This document shows, one piece after another, positions 1-7,175 of a DNA stretch of 13,788 nt. Numbering within the stretch: the stretch's first letter is position 1; each line of letters opens with the position of its first letter. The DNA comes from Chryseobacterium gleum (GTDB lineage: Bacteria; Bacteroidota; Bacteroidia; Flavobacteriales_D; Crocinitomicaceae): the NCBI GenBank assembly GCA_943326315.2, contig CALPSU020000029.1, positions 1 to 13,788 of the forward strand, written 5' to 3'. The notes beneath the pieces were generated by a model that saw only the letters and a list, made by a program, of their open reading frames with translations, was not told the origin of the DNA and ran no database searches. The translations under genes were made by a program, and so were the position numbers.

Positions 1-2217
1 GGGATTATGGGAGGTTCTGGTGCTGGAAAATCAACTTTTTTAAATATTTTAAACGGGAATCTCTCCCCCTCTAAAGGCTCTGTTTTAATTAATGGCATTG
101 ATGTCCATAAAGAAAAAAAGAAATTAGAGGGAATAATTGGATTTATAAGCCAAGATGATTTGTTAATCGAAGAATTATCGGTTTATCAAAACTTATATTT
201 CAACGCAAAATTATGTTTCAATAATTTATCACAAAAAGCAATTCAAAAAAAGGTATTAGAAACACTTACCTCTTTAGGACTTTTAGAAATTAAAGAACTA
301 ATTGTTGGAAACCCTCTCGATCAAACAATTTCAGGAGGTCAGAGAAAACGATTAAATATTGCTTTAGAATTAATAAGAGAGCCTTCCGTATTGTTTGTAG
401 ATGAACCAACTTCGGGATTATCCTCTCGGGATTCCGAAAACATTATTGATTTACTAAAAGAATTATCACTCAAAGGAAAATTAATTTTTGTAGTAATCCA
501 CCAACCTTCTTCTGAAATCTATAAAATGTTTGATAGATTATTAATATTAGATAAAGGTGGGTTTCCTATTTTTGATGGTGATCCAATAGATGCTGTTGTT
601 TACTTTAAAACACATATACATCACGTAAACGCAAACGAAAGAGAATGTTACATTTGTGGAAATGTAAATCCTGAACAAATATTTAACATTATCGAATCTA
701 AAGTAGTAGATGAATATGGGAATTTAACTTCACATAGAAAAACTTCTCCAGAAGAATGGAATAGCCTTTATAAGGAAAATATAAACGCATCTTTAATAAA
801 GGAGCAAAAATTTAGCATAAACGGTAGTTCTAAAAAGACTAATAGAATTAATCAATTTAAAGTTTTCTTTCTAAGGGATGTTTTAAGTAAGATTGCTAAT
901 AAACAATATATGATAATAAATATGCTAGAAGCTCCAGTTTTAGCATTAGTATTATCTTTTTTCGTAAAGTATTATGGTGACCTGAATAAAGGTTATTCAT
1001 TTTATGAAAATGAGAATATCCCTCAATACATTTTCATATCCGTAATTGTAGCATTATTTTTAGGACTGACTGTTTCTGCTGAAGAAATATTTAAGGATAG
1101 AAAAATTCTAAAACGAGAAAGTTTTCTAAATCTATCACGAAGTAGTTATATTTTTTCAAAGTTATCTATCTTATTTATAATTTCTGGAATCCAGTCGTTT
1201 TTATTTACATTAATAGGGAATTCAATATTAGAAATAAATGGCTTATTTCTTCAGTATTGGTTAGTTTTGTTTTCAATTTCTTTCTTAGCAAATATTGTCG
1301 GATTAAATATTTCAAGTGCTTTTAATTCAGTAAAAGTCATTTATATTCTTGTCCCTATAATTATAATTCCACAATTGTTATTTAGTGGTGTAATTGTGAA
1401 ATTCGATAAGTTAAATCCAATTTTCCCTAAATCAAACGAAGTGCCTTGGCTGGGAAATAGCATGTCTGCAAGATGGGCTTATGAAGCACTAGCTGTTACT
1501 CAATCAAAAAGCAATGAATCTTCAAAATATTTTTACGATCTAAATCAAAGTAAAAGTTATGCTTCATGGAAAAAAGATTTTTGGATCCCTGAAATGAAGA
1601 AAAACATTAATAACATCATCGATTCTAAAATTAATGAACCATCTTTTTTAAGTAGTAAAAAAATATTATTAAATGAAATAAATTCTGAAAATTCAAACTG
1701 GTCAAATTTAAAGTGTGAAAACTGCATAAATGATTTAAAAAAAATAAAAAAAGGTCAAAATAACATTATTCTAATAAATAATTTAAACAACTTTTTAAAT
1801 ATTTTAAATACGCAATTTATTAAAACTTATAATGAAAAAACATCAGAAATTGAACTTTTAATTAAAAAAATTGGTGAAAAAAAATATTCTGAATTAAAAA
1901 ATAAAAATGAAAATGAGAGTTTAAATGATTTGGTAACAAATCGAAGAGAAGTAGATAAATTAATCATAATTGATAATCGCATTAAACAAAAAGACACCCC
2001 TATTTTTAATGATCCTAAAAATGAAAGTTTTTTAAATTGTCATTTTTACAGTCCTTACAAATATGTTTTAGGAAATAAAATATCTACATTTTGGAGCAAT
2101 ATAATCGTGCTTTGGCTTATGAGTCTTTTCTTTAGTATAGCTCTTTATCTTGACTGGTTAAAAAACTTATTAATTTATATAAACTTTGTATTCAGAAAAA
2201 AATCTGAAAAGTCTTAA
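1..2217 (+). CDS. ABCG/White-type ABC half-transporter (ATPase fused to permease), 5'-truncated
   Basis: This gene encodes an ABC transporter with the ATPase domain before the membrane domain, as in the ABCG/White family. The reading frame is open from base 1, and the Walker A motif (GSGAGKST) lies at the very edge, so the true start is upstream of the window. Counting from the Met at base 7: signature SGGQ is at 109-112, Walker B with DEPTSGL starts at D132, and the switch His is H165 in IHQPSSE. Likely membrane helices lie near 302-322, 338-361, 382-405, 414-439, 445-467 and 695-724. The stretch between the last two (about 225 residues, Lys/Asn-rich) is probably extracytoplasmic and much longer than in eukaryotic ABCG proteins. 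It holds a CxxC pair (C570, C573) and C678; another CxxC (C214, C217) sits in the cytoplasmic linker. The substrate is unknown. The family assignment is secure; the direction of transport (export) is inferred from the family. Confidence 0.9.
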   Translation, partial: GIMGGSGAGKSTFLNILNGNLSPSKGSVLINGIDVHKEKKKLEGIIGFISQDDLLIEELSVYQNLYFNAKLCFNNLSQKAIQKKVLETLTSLGLLEIKELIVGNPLDQTISGGQRKRLNIALELIREPSVLFVDEPTSGLSSRDSENIIDLLKELSLKGKLIFVVIHQPSSEIYKMFDRLLILDKGGFPIFDGDPIDAVVYFKTHIHHVNANERECYICGNVNPEQIFNIIESKVVDEYGNLTSHRKTSPEEWNSLYKENINASLIKEQKFSINGSSKKTNRINQFKVFFLRDVLSKIANKQYMIINMLEAPVLALVLSFFVKYYGDLNKGYSFYENENIPQYIFISVIVALFLGLTVSAEEIFKDRKILKRESFLNLSRSSYIFSKLSILFIISGIQSFLFTLIGNSILEINGLFLQYWLVLFSISFLANIVGLNISSAFNSVKVIYILVPIIIIPQLLFSGVIVKFDKLNPIFPKSNEVPWLGNSMSARWAYEALAVTQSKSNESSKYFYDLNQSKSYASWKKDFWIPEMKKNINNIIDSKINEPSFLSSKKILLNEINSENSNWSNLKCENCINDLKKIKKGQNNIILINNLNNFLNILNTQFIKTYNEKTSEIELLIKKIGEKKYSELKNKNENESLNDLVTNRREVDKLIIIDNRIKQKDTPIFNDPKNESFLNCHFYSPYKYVLGNKISTFWSNIIVLWLMSLFFSIALYLDWLKNLLIYINFVFRKKSEKS

Positions 2218-2255
2218 ATTTCCAAACAAAACTTTTCATTAAAACTAATTTATAA

Positions 2256-2288
2256 AAAAAAGCTTCTTGTAATTCAAGAAGCTTTTTT
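2256..2288. terminator. Bidirectional intrinsic terminator between the ABC transporter gene and ilvE
   Basis: A perfect 14-bp stem (2256-2269 pairing with 2275-2288) surrounds a 5-base loop, TAATT. The core arms are AGCTTCTTG and CAAGAAGCT, flanked by A-run and T-run, so both strands present a hairpin followed by a U-tract. It sits about 40 bp past the stop of the plus-strand transporter gene and about 20 bp past the stop of the minus-strand ilvE gene, so it can end both convergent transcripts. Confidence 0.9.
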
Positions 2289-2309
2289 GGTATATATTAA
2301 TGTAAATAT

Positions 2310-3380
2310 TTAAAATTTTAAACACCAACCGTTAGTATCTTCAATTTTACCAGACTTTAAATCATCTAAATATTTTTTAACTTTATTAGAAAAAGTTCTA
2401 GATTCAACAGGGCTTAACTCTAATATCTCATCTCTAAATCCTACTTTAACAATGTGAGCAATTGTTGCAGCAGTTCCAGCTCCAAAAACTTCAGTTATAG
2501 AACCGTCCTTAATTCCTTTAATTACTTCTTCAACAGAAACTTTTCTTTCCTCTACTTTGATTCCCCAATTTTTAGCAATTTCAAGAACAGCTCTTTTTGT
2601 AGTACCTCTTAATATAGTGTCTGAATCTTCTGAAGGAGTTACTAAAATATCATTAATCATGAATAAAATATTCATTGTTCCTGATTCTTCAATATATTTA
2701 TGCTCTTTAGCGTCCGTCCAAACTAATTGATGAAAACCCTGAAGTTGACCTTGTTTTGCAGGATATAAAGCAGCGGCATAATTTCCAGCTGTTTTAGCAA
2801 TTCCTACTCCTCCTGAAGCAGCTCTAGTATAATGCTCTTCTATTTTAACACTTACTGGTTCAGTATAATAAGTACCTACTGGACAAGTGAAAATTACAAA
2901 TTTATAAGTTTCGGAAGGTTTAACACCAATATAATCATCAGTAGCAAACATAAACGGACGAATATATAAAGAGTAATCTGGCTTAGTTGAAATCCAATCA
3001 CGTTCTACATCAACCAATTTCCTTACTAATTCTACAAAAACATCATCAGGAATAGTAGCCATACACATACGCTCACAAGATTCTCTAAATCTCTTTGCAT
3101 TCATTTCAGGTCTAAAAATAAAAACATCTCCATTTTCTCCTTTATTAGCTTTCATTCCTTCAAAAACAGATTGACCGTAATGTAAAGCAGAAGTAGCAGG
3201 GTTTAATGATAAATCACCAAAAGGTATAATTTCAGCCTGTTTCCATTCACCATTAGCATAATCCATCACTAACATATGATCAGAAAATATTTTACCAAAA
3301 GGAATGTTGTCCCAATCAACTTGGTTAATATGAGAATTTTTAGTTCTTGTTACATTTATTGAAATTGTCTCGTTTAGCAT
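2310..3380 (-). CDS. ilvE: Branched-chain amino acid aminotransferase
   Basis: This is a class IV (fold type IV) PLP aminotransferase. It should interconvert Leu, Ile and Val with their 2-oxo acids using 2-oxoglutarate/glutamate in the cytoplasm, the last step of branched-chain amino acid synthesis. At 356 residues it has the length of the longer branched-chain aminotransferase subgroup, which includes the eukaryotic enzymes. Visible signatures are HYGQSVFEGMKA (67-78), YIRPFMFATDD (139-149), the likely PLP lysine K196 in GIAKTAGNYAAAL, E232 in YIEESGTMN (matching the conserved Glu of E. coli IlvE), and the phosphate-binding stretch VFGAGTAA (298-305). The ATG at 3380 is preceded by an A/T-rich leader without Shine-Dalgarno. 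The gene stands alone, divergent from recQ and convergent with the ABC transporter gene. No other ilv or leu genes are in the window. Confidence 0.95.
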   Translation of the reverse strand: MLNETISINVTRTKNSHINQVDWDNIPFGKIFSDHMLVMDYANGEWKQAEIIPFGDLSLNPATSALHYGQSVFEGMKANKGENGDVFIFRPEMNAKRFRESCERMCMATIPDDVFVELVRKLVDVERDWISTKPDYSLYIRPFMFATDDYIGVKPSETYKFVIFTCPVGTYYTEPVSVKIEEHYTRAASGGVGIAKTAGNYAAALYPAKQGQLQGFHQLVWTDAKEHKYIEESGTMNILFMINDILVTPSEDSDTILRGTTKRAVLEIAKNWGIKVEERKVSVEEVIKGIKDGSITEVFGAGTAATIAHIVKVGFRDEILELSPVESRTFSNKVKKYLDDLKSGKIEDTNGWCLKF

Positions 3381-3401
3381 AATTATTTTATTTCAGATTT
3401 G

Positions 3402-3435
3402 CGAATTTAAATAAAAACTATGAGAATACAGTCAA
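3402..3435 (-). promoter_or_regulatory. Candidate Bacteroidota promoter for ilvE
   Basis: Reading the minus strand, TAAATTCG (3409 down to 3402) matches the Bacteroidota -7 consensus TAnnTTTG with one mismatch. It lies about 21 bases upstream of the ilvE ATG. A TTGAC (3435 down to 3431) could serve as the -33 element, 21 bases further upstream. In such an AT-rich gap a one-mismatch match is weak evidence, so this is a suggestion only. Confidence 0.25.
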
Positions 3436-3468
3436 TTACAAGTAAAATTACAGTCTCAAGACTATAGT
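3427..3468. repeat. Short direct repeat and small palindromes in the ilvE-recQ intergenic region
   Basis: TACAGTC occurs twice, at 3427-3433 and 3449-3455, with a period of 22 bp, close to two helical turns. The second copy runs into AGTCTCAAGACT (3452-3463, 5-bp inverted arms) and the palindrome ACTATAGT (3461-3468). The first copy overlaps the candidate -33 element of ilvE. This arrangement would suit a dimeric regulator bound to one face of the DNA, but no regulator can be named from the sequence. Confidence 0.3.
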
Positions 3469-3555
3469 TAAGTATTTACTATTTATATTCTTTTAAATTA
3501 TAGGATATTAGCATCTTCATATCTATAAATTTATAATTTTACATTTTAAATTCAA

Positions 3556-5451
3556 ATGGATAAAAGTCGAGAAATACTAAAAAAATATTGGGGGTTCAAC
3601 AACTTCAGGCCTTTTCAAGAAGAAATTGTCGACAATGTTATTTATGGTCATGACACACTTGCACTTCTTTCAACAGGAGGCGGTAAATCAATTTGTTTTC
3701 AAATCCCAGGTATAGCTAGAGAAGGTTTAACTATCGTTATTTCCCCTTTAATTGCTCTCATGCAAGACCAAGTTAAAAACCTCACAAATAGAGGGATTCG
3801 AGCAAAAGAAATTGTTAGCGGAATGAGTTACCGGGAAATTGACATCACACTTGATAATGCTAGGTTTGGAGGACTTGATTTTCTCTATACTTCTCCTGAG
3901 AGACTTAAATCACCAGTTTTTATAGAACGTTTTAAATTAATGGACATAGCATTGATTGTCGTAGATGAAGCTCATTGTATTTCGGAATGGGGACATGACT
4001 TTAGGCCATCTTATAAAAATATATCTGATTTAAGAGATATTCATCCGAATGTACCAATAATCGCTCTAACCGCAACAGCAACTAAGTCTGTTCAAATCGA
4101 CATAATTAACCAATTAAAGTTAAAGGAATGTAAAATAATTGAAGGCTCATTTGTTAGACCTAATTTAAGTTACGAAGCTATAAAAGTTCAAAACAAAATA
4201 GCTTCAATTTTGAACTATTGTGAAAACAATCAAGGAAAATCAGGAATTATTTATTGTCAAACAAGAAAAAGTGTTAAAGATATTGCAAGACTTTTACATG
4301 CTTCAAAATTAAGCGTTGGTATCTATCATGGAGGAATGAGTGGTGAAGATAGAAAGATAATGCTTGAATCATGGCTTCAAAACAATACATCTATAATGGT
4401 AGCAACTAATGCTTTCGGTATGGGTATCGATAAACCAGATGTGCGATTTGTGTTACATTTTGAGTTTCCAAATAATTTAGAAGCTTATTTTCAAGAAGCT
4501 GGTAGAGCTGGTAGAGATGGTAAGGAATCTTCTACTATTGCCTTTTGGGAAGAATCTGATATTCATAAATTACAAGAGACAACAGAAAAGCAATTCCCTC
4601 CTTTAAATTCAATAAAAACAACTTATAGAGCATTATGTAATCATTTGAAAATTGCAATTGGTTCGGGAAAAGATGAAACATACCCATTTGAAATAAAAAA
4701 ATTGACAGATAAATTTCAACTAAATATGTCTGACACCTTTCATTCTTTAAAAATTCTAGAACTAAATAATGATTTAATCTTTACTGAAAGTGTTTTTCAC
4801 CCTACAAAAATAAGGATCGCAATTGGAAATACAGAATTATATAGTTTTCAAATAAAACATGACAAATTATCACCTTTAATAACAATGTTATCAAGGAGTT
4901 ATCCTGGAATATTTGAACGGTTTTTTGAAATAAATGAAATTGAATTTTCAAAACGTTTGAATACCACAGTAACGGAAATAAACAACCAATTTAAATTATT
5001 AGAAAAATACGGAATAATAGATATTACATGGCAATCGTCATTGCCTACTGTAACTTTGCTACATGAAAGATTTCCGGATGATTATATTAGAATATCGCAT
5101 GAAGCTTATCAAAATAGAAAATCTAATTCTGAAAAAAGACTTAATTCTGCGATTAAATTTTTAGAAAACCATACTTGTAGGCTTTCTCAGCTTTTAATCT
5201 ATTTTGATCAATCACCTTTTAAGTGTGGAAAATGTGATGTTTGTAAAAATGAAAATATGAATAAATTAAGTATTTCAGAAATTTCAAAAATTATAATTGA
5301 AACCTTAAATAAATCAGCAAAAACTATTACTGATTTAACATCAATTATAAATTGCAATAAGAATGATTTTCAAATTGCTTTACAATCATTAATTTTAGAA
5401 GAGAAAGTTAATGCCGAAAATGAGTTATTAAGTTTAATAATAAAAAATTAA
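3556..5451 (+). CDS. recQ: ATP-dependent DNA helicase, RecQ family (short form with no recognisable HRDC)
   Basis: This is a superfamily 2, 3'-5' DNA helicase of the RecQ family, expected to act in recombinational repair and stalled-fork processing. Visible motifs are the Q-motif FRPFQ (17-21), Walker A TGGGKS with K44, DEAH at 137-140 followed by the RecQ aromatic loop (HDFRPSY), ALTATAT, the YCQTRKS region, MVATNAFGMGIDKPDVR, and motif VI QEAGRAGRDG with R317 and R320. The RecQ-specific zinc site is intact (C541, C557, C560, C563). Only 68 residues follow it, and they do not look like an HRDC domain, so the protein is shorter (631 residues) than long RecQ forms. It may be one of two RecQ paralogues in the genome. 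An in-frame TAA at 3547-3549 fixes the start. A weak -7-like TAATTTTA (3534-3541) would give a very short leader. Its stop overlaps the stop of the convergent LexA-like gene. Confidence 0.93.
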   Translation: MDKSREILKKYWGFNNFRPFQEEIVDNVIYGHDTLALLSTGGGKSICFQIPGIAREGLTIVISPLIALMQDQVKNLTNRGIRAKEIVSGMSYREIDITLDNARFGGLDFLYTSPERLKSPVFIERFKLMDIALIVVDEAHCISEWGHDFRPSYKNISDLRDIHPNVPIIALTATATKSVQIDIINQLKLKECKIIEGSFVRPNLSYEAIKVQNKIASILNYCENNQGKSGIIYCQTRKSVKDIARLLHASKLSVGIYHGGMSGEDRKIMLESWLQNNTSIMVATNAFGMGIDKPDVRFVLHFEFPNNLEAYFQEAGRAGRDGKESSTIAFWEESDIHKLQETTEKQFPPLNSIKTTYRALCNHLKIAIGSGKDETYPFEIKKLTDKFQLNMSDTFHSLKILELNNDLIFTESVFHPTKIRIAIGNTELYSFQIKHDKLSPLITMLSRSYPGIFERFFEINEIEFSKRLNTTVTEINNQFKLLEKYGIIDITWQSSLPTVTLLHERFPDDYIRISHEAYQNRKSNSEKRLNSAIKFLENHTCRLSQLLIYFDQSPFKCGKCDVCKNENMNKLSISEISKIIIETLNKSAKTITDLTSIINCNKNDFQIALQSLILEEKVNAENELLSLIIKN

Positions 5452-6248
5452 CGGATAATCATAGATTTTAATTCATGTATTTCCCTTTTTAAATCCTGTA
5501 ATGATTTAGTTAAATCATTATCTGCTAATCTTATTTCAGGTAATTCCGGAGAAATATAATTTACAAACTTCCAGATTTCAATAATATCATTTGCATGCAC
5601 GAAATATGGCGAGTAAAACGGATTTGTTGAACACAACTGAAATGACTGAATCGAATCAAGCAAATTATGTACAACTTTAAAAACAATCCCATCTTCTTTA
5701 GTCACAACAATACAAGGTGTTGAATCTCTAATAGTCATCCAATTTTGAATAAATTCAGCTACAACATAAGAACCCTCAACTACAGGAGGCATTGAATCTC
5801 CTTGAATTGGGAAAGATCTATATTTTTTATTCTTGGAAAGAAAAGGTAGATGAAAAGTGGGTAAAACTTTTAAATAATCAGGATCTGCATAACCAGAAGT
5901 ATAACCAGCACTTGCTTTTAGAGTAATCATCTCAATTAACTCTTCTTCCTGTTCGTTTACAAGAGAAGTTAATACACGAAGTTTTTGACCTTTTACATCT
6001 GAATATAAGCCCTTATCTAGTCTTTCTAATTCACTTTCTGAAAAATTATCAAAATCTTTTCTTACTAAATCATCAATAGGAACTTTGTAATAATCACTAA
6101 AAGCAATTAGATTCTCTAGATTAGGTTGAGCTACACCATTTTCATAGCCGCTATAAGAAGATCTTGTTAACTTCAAGTCATTAGCAACATCTTCTTGAGA
6201 TTTCTTTAATCTTTTTCTAAGAATTTTAAGATTATTTCCAATTTCCAT
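5448..6248 (-). CDS. XRE-family transcriptional regulator with S24 (LexA/CI-like) autoprotease domain
   Basis: This 266-residue protein looks like a self-cleaving repressor of the LexA/CI type. The N-terminus (about 5-63) is an XRE helix-turn-helix with KKSQEDVANDLKLTRSSYSG and the typical YENGVAQP turn. A linker follows, containing the Ala-Gly pair A114-G115 (KASAGY). The S24 domain has the nucleophile S152 in GDSMPP and the general base K191 in IVFKVV. The spacings (cleavage site to Ser 38, Ser to Lys 39) are close to those of E. coli LexA and lambda CI, so RecA-stimulated self-cleavage is plausible. The C-terminus (about 240-265) may form a short coiled coil. The gene converges on recQ, their stops sharing TTAA at 5448-5451, and lies downstream of a same-strand gene for a secreted protein. 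A perfect inverted repeat at its start suggests autoregulation. Targets are unknown. It could be an SOS-type regulator or a regulator of another stress. Confidence 0.88.
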   Translation of the reverse strand: MEIGNNLKILRKRLKKSQEDVANDLKLTRSSYSGYENGVAQPNLENLIAFSDYYKVPIDDLVRKDFDNFSESELERLDKGLYSDVKGQKLRVLTSLVNEQEEELIEMITLKASAGYTSGYADPDYLKVLPTFHLPFLSKNKKYRSFPIQGDSMPPVVEGSYVVAEFIQNWMTIRDSTPCIVVTKEDGIVFKVVHNLLDSIQSFQLCSTNPFYSPYFVHANDIIEIWKFVNYISPELPEIRLADNDLTKSLQDLKREIHELKSMIIR

Positions 6249-6286
6249 TTATTAATTTATTAGAATGATTTTACAAAATTAATAAA
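6248..6286 (-). promoter_or_regulatory. Candidate operator: perfect 11-bp inverted repeat around the LexA-like gene start
   Basis: The arms TTTATTAATTT (6248-6258) and AAATTAATAAA (6276-6286) are exact reverse complements separated by 17 bp, centred on 6267. One arm reaches the first base of the start codon and the other covers the predicted -7 box, so a dimeric repressor bound here would block initiation. All arm bases are A or T, which raises the chance of coincidence. Autoregulation by the XRE/S24 protein is inferred from its family and the position. Confidence 0.4.
6274..6281 (-). promoter_or_regulatory. -7 promoter element for the LexA-like regulator gene
   Basis: The minus strand reads TAATTTTG here, a full match to the Bacteroidota -7 consensus TAnnTTTG. 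It lies 25 bases upstream of the ATG, giving a leader of about 20 nt. No convincing -33 TTG is found at the expected distance. It implies that the regulator can be transcribed separately from the upstream same-strand gene ending at 6355. Confidence 0.45.
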
Positions 6287-6354
6287 ATTCCTAAATAATA
6301 GGCAGATTTAAGATTATTTTTTAATCAATTAGAAGTGCTTGTATATATTTAAAA

Positions 6355-7011
6355 TTACTTCTTCTTTAAATTCCCTTTTTTCCATTCATCAATAAATTTA
6401 GCCCAAGCATAAGGGTTTAGGAAATTATTAACTGGCATTTGACCATTCGAATAAAGTTTAGTGTATTGTTGATTTTGAACTGAACCAAATGAAAGTGATG
6501 CATCTGATTCTAAATGAGCTGCTGCAAACGCTATATTTTCACCAGATAATTGTTGTTGAGCCCTTCTAAATTCGTCACTATATGGCTCCATGTCAATAAA
6601 AGCTTTTGCGAAATTTTCACGTGAAGGCCATGGATAAACAGTTACTTCTGGAAGATTAATTGTATCCTCTTGAAGCATATGAATTATAGAATACCTATTT
6701 TCTTTCAAGGTGTCAGGAACTATAAAGCTAGATGTTTTATATCCAAAATAAGAAAACATTAGAGTATCTCCTGGATAAGTAACTAAGGAGAAAAATCCAT
6801 AATAATCGGAAATTACACCGTGTCTAGTTGACATGTCAAAAACTGTTGTATGAGGTAATTGATCAAGTCCATTTTCCGAAACTACAACTCCTGATAATTG
6901 AATTACTTTTAGACTATCTCGAAAAGATTTTTTGTCTAATTGGGCAAAAAAATCTCCTGCTAAGAAAATAAAAAATAAAATTACTAAATATTTATATCTG
7001 ATTTGTTCCAC
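6355..7011 (-). CDS. Secreted carboxypeptidase-regulatory-like (CarboxypepD_reg) domain protein
   Basis: This 218-residue protein has an N-terminal signal peptide (hydrophobic residues 8-20, likely cleaved before Q24 in FFAQ). A beta-sandwich of the carboxypeptidase-regulatory-like type follows at about 36-115: LSGVVVSENG, LPHTTVFDMSTRHGVISDYYGFFSLVTYPGDTLMFSYFGYKT. That domain is common in Bacteroidota exported and TonB-linked proteins. The second half (about 120-218) contains LPEVTVYPWPSRENF, a helical region, and a basic tail ending in KKK. There is no TonB-receptor barrel and no peptidase domain, so no enzymatic role can be given. The start codon is GTG: an in-frame stop lies at 7023-7021, and no ATG occurs between it and the hydrophobic segment. 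A -7-like TAACATTG (7023-7016, one mismatch) just upstream would give an almost leaderless mRNA. The LexA-like gene follows 106 bp downstream on the same strand. Confidence 0.8.
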   Translation of the reverse strand: MEQIRYKYLVILFFIFLAGDFFAQLDKKSFRDSLKVIQLSGVVVSENGLDQLPHTTVFDMSTRHGVISDYYGFFSLVTYPGDTLMFSYFGYKTSSFIVPDTLKENRYSIIHMLQEDTINLPEVTVYPWPSRENFAKAFIDMEPYSDEFRRAQQQLSGENIAFAAAHLESDASLSFGSVQNQQYTKLYSNGQMPVNNFLNPYAWAKFIDEWKKGNLKKK

Positions 7012-7112
7012 AATACAATGTTACCCTATTAAAACATATATTTGAAATAAAATCTAAATATTTAACATTTTTTTTAGAAAAAGGTGTAATTTTTAATTAA
7101 CATTAACATCCT

Positions 7113-7148
7113 TTTTGAAGCAAAAATTGCTAAACAATGTTATCTTTG
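7113..7148 (+). promoter_or_regulatory. Promoter of guaB and probably of the guaB-isomerases-moxR block
   Basis: TATCTTTG (7141-7148) is a full match to the Bacteroidota -7 consensus TAnnTTTG. A TTTTG at 7113-7117, 23 bp upstream, can act as the -33 element; this spacing is at the long end of what is known for flavobacteria. Transcription would begin near 7154-7156, about 20 nt before the ATG at 7176. This is the best promoter match in the window. Confidence 0.65.
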
Positions 7149-7175
7149 CACGAATTTACTAAAAATAGATTCAAC

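Noticed and set aside
1730..1920. Dense A-runs and low-complexity sequence in the ABC transporter gene, looking like repeats or a frameshift hotspot
   Set aside because: The reading frame stays open through the conserved final membrane helix, and no repeat unit is present; it simply encodes a Lys/Asn-rich loop.
5448..7011. Prophage or mobile-element remnant suggested by the CI-like repressor
   Set aside because: No integrase, phage structural gene, attachment-site repeat or composition change was seen around it; the neighbours are chromosomal-type genes.
7137..7175. Extra 13 N-terminal codons for guaB
   Set aside because: They lie before or within the -7 promoter element, and the shorter product starting at 7176 has the normal family length.
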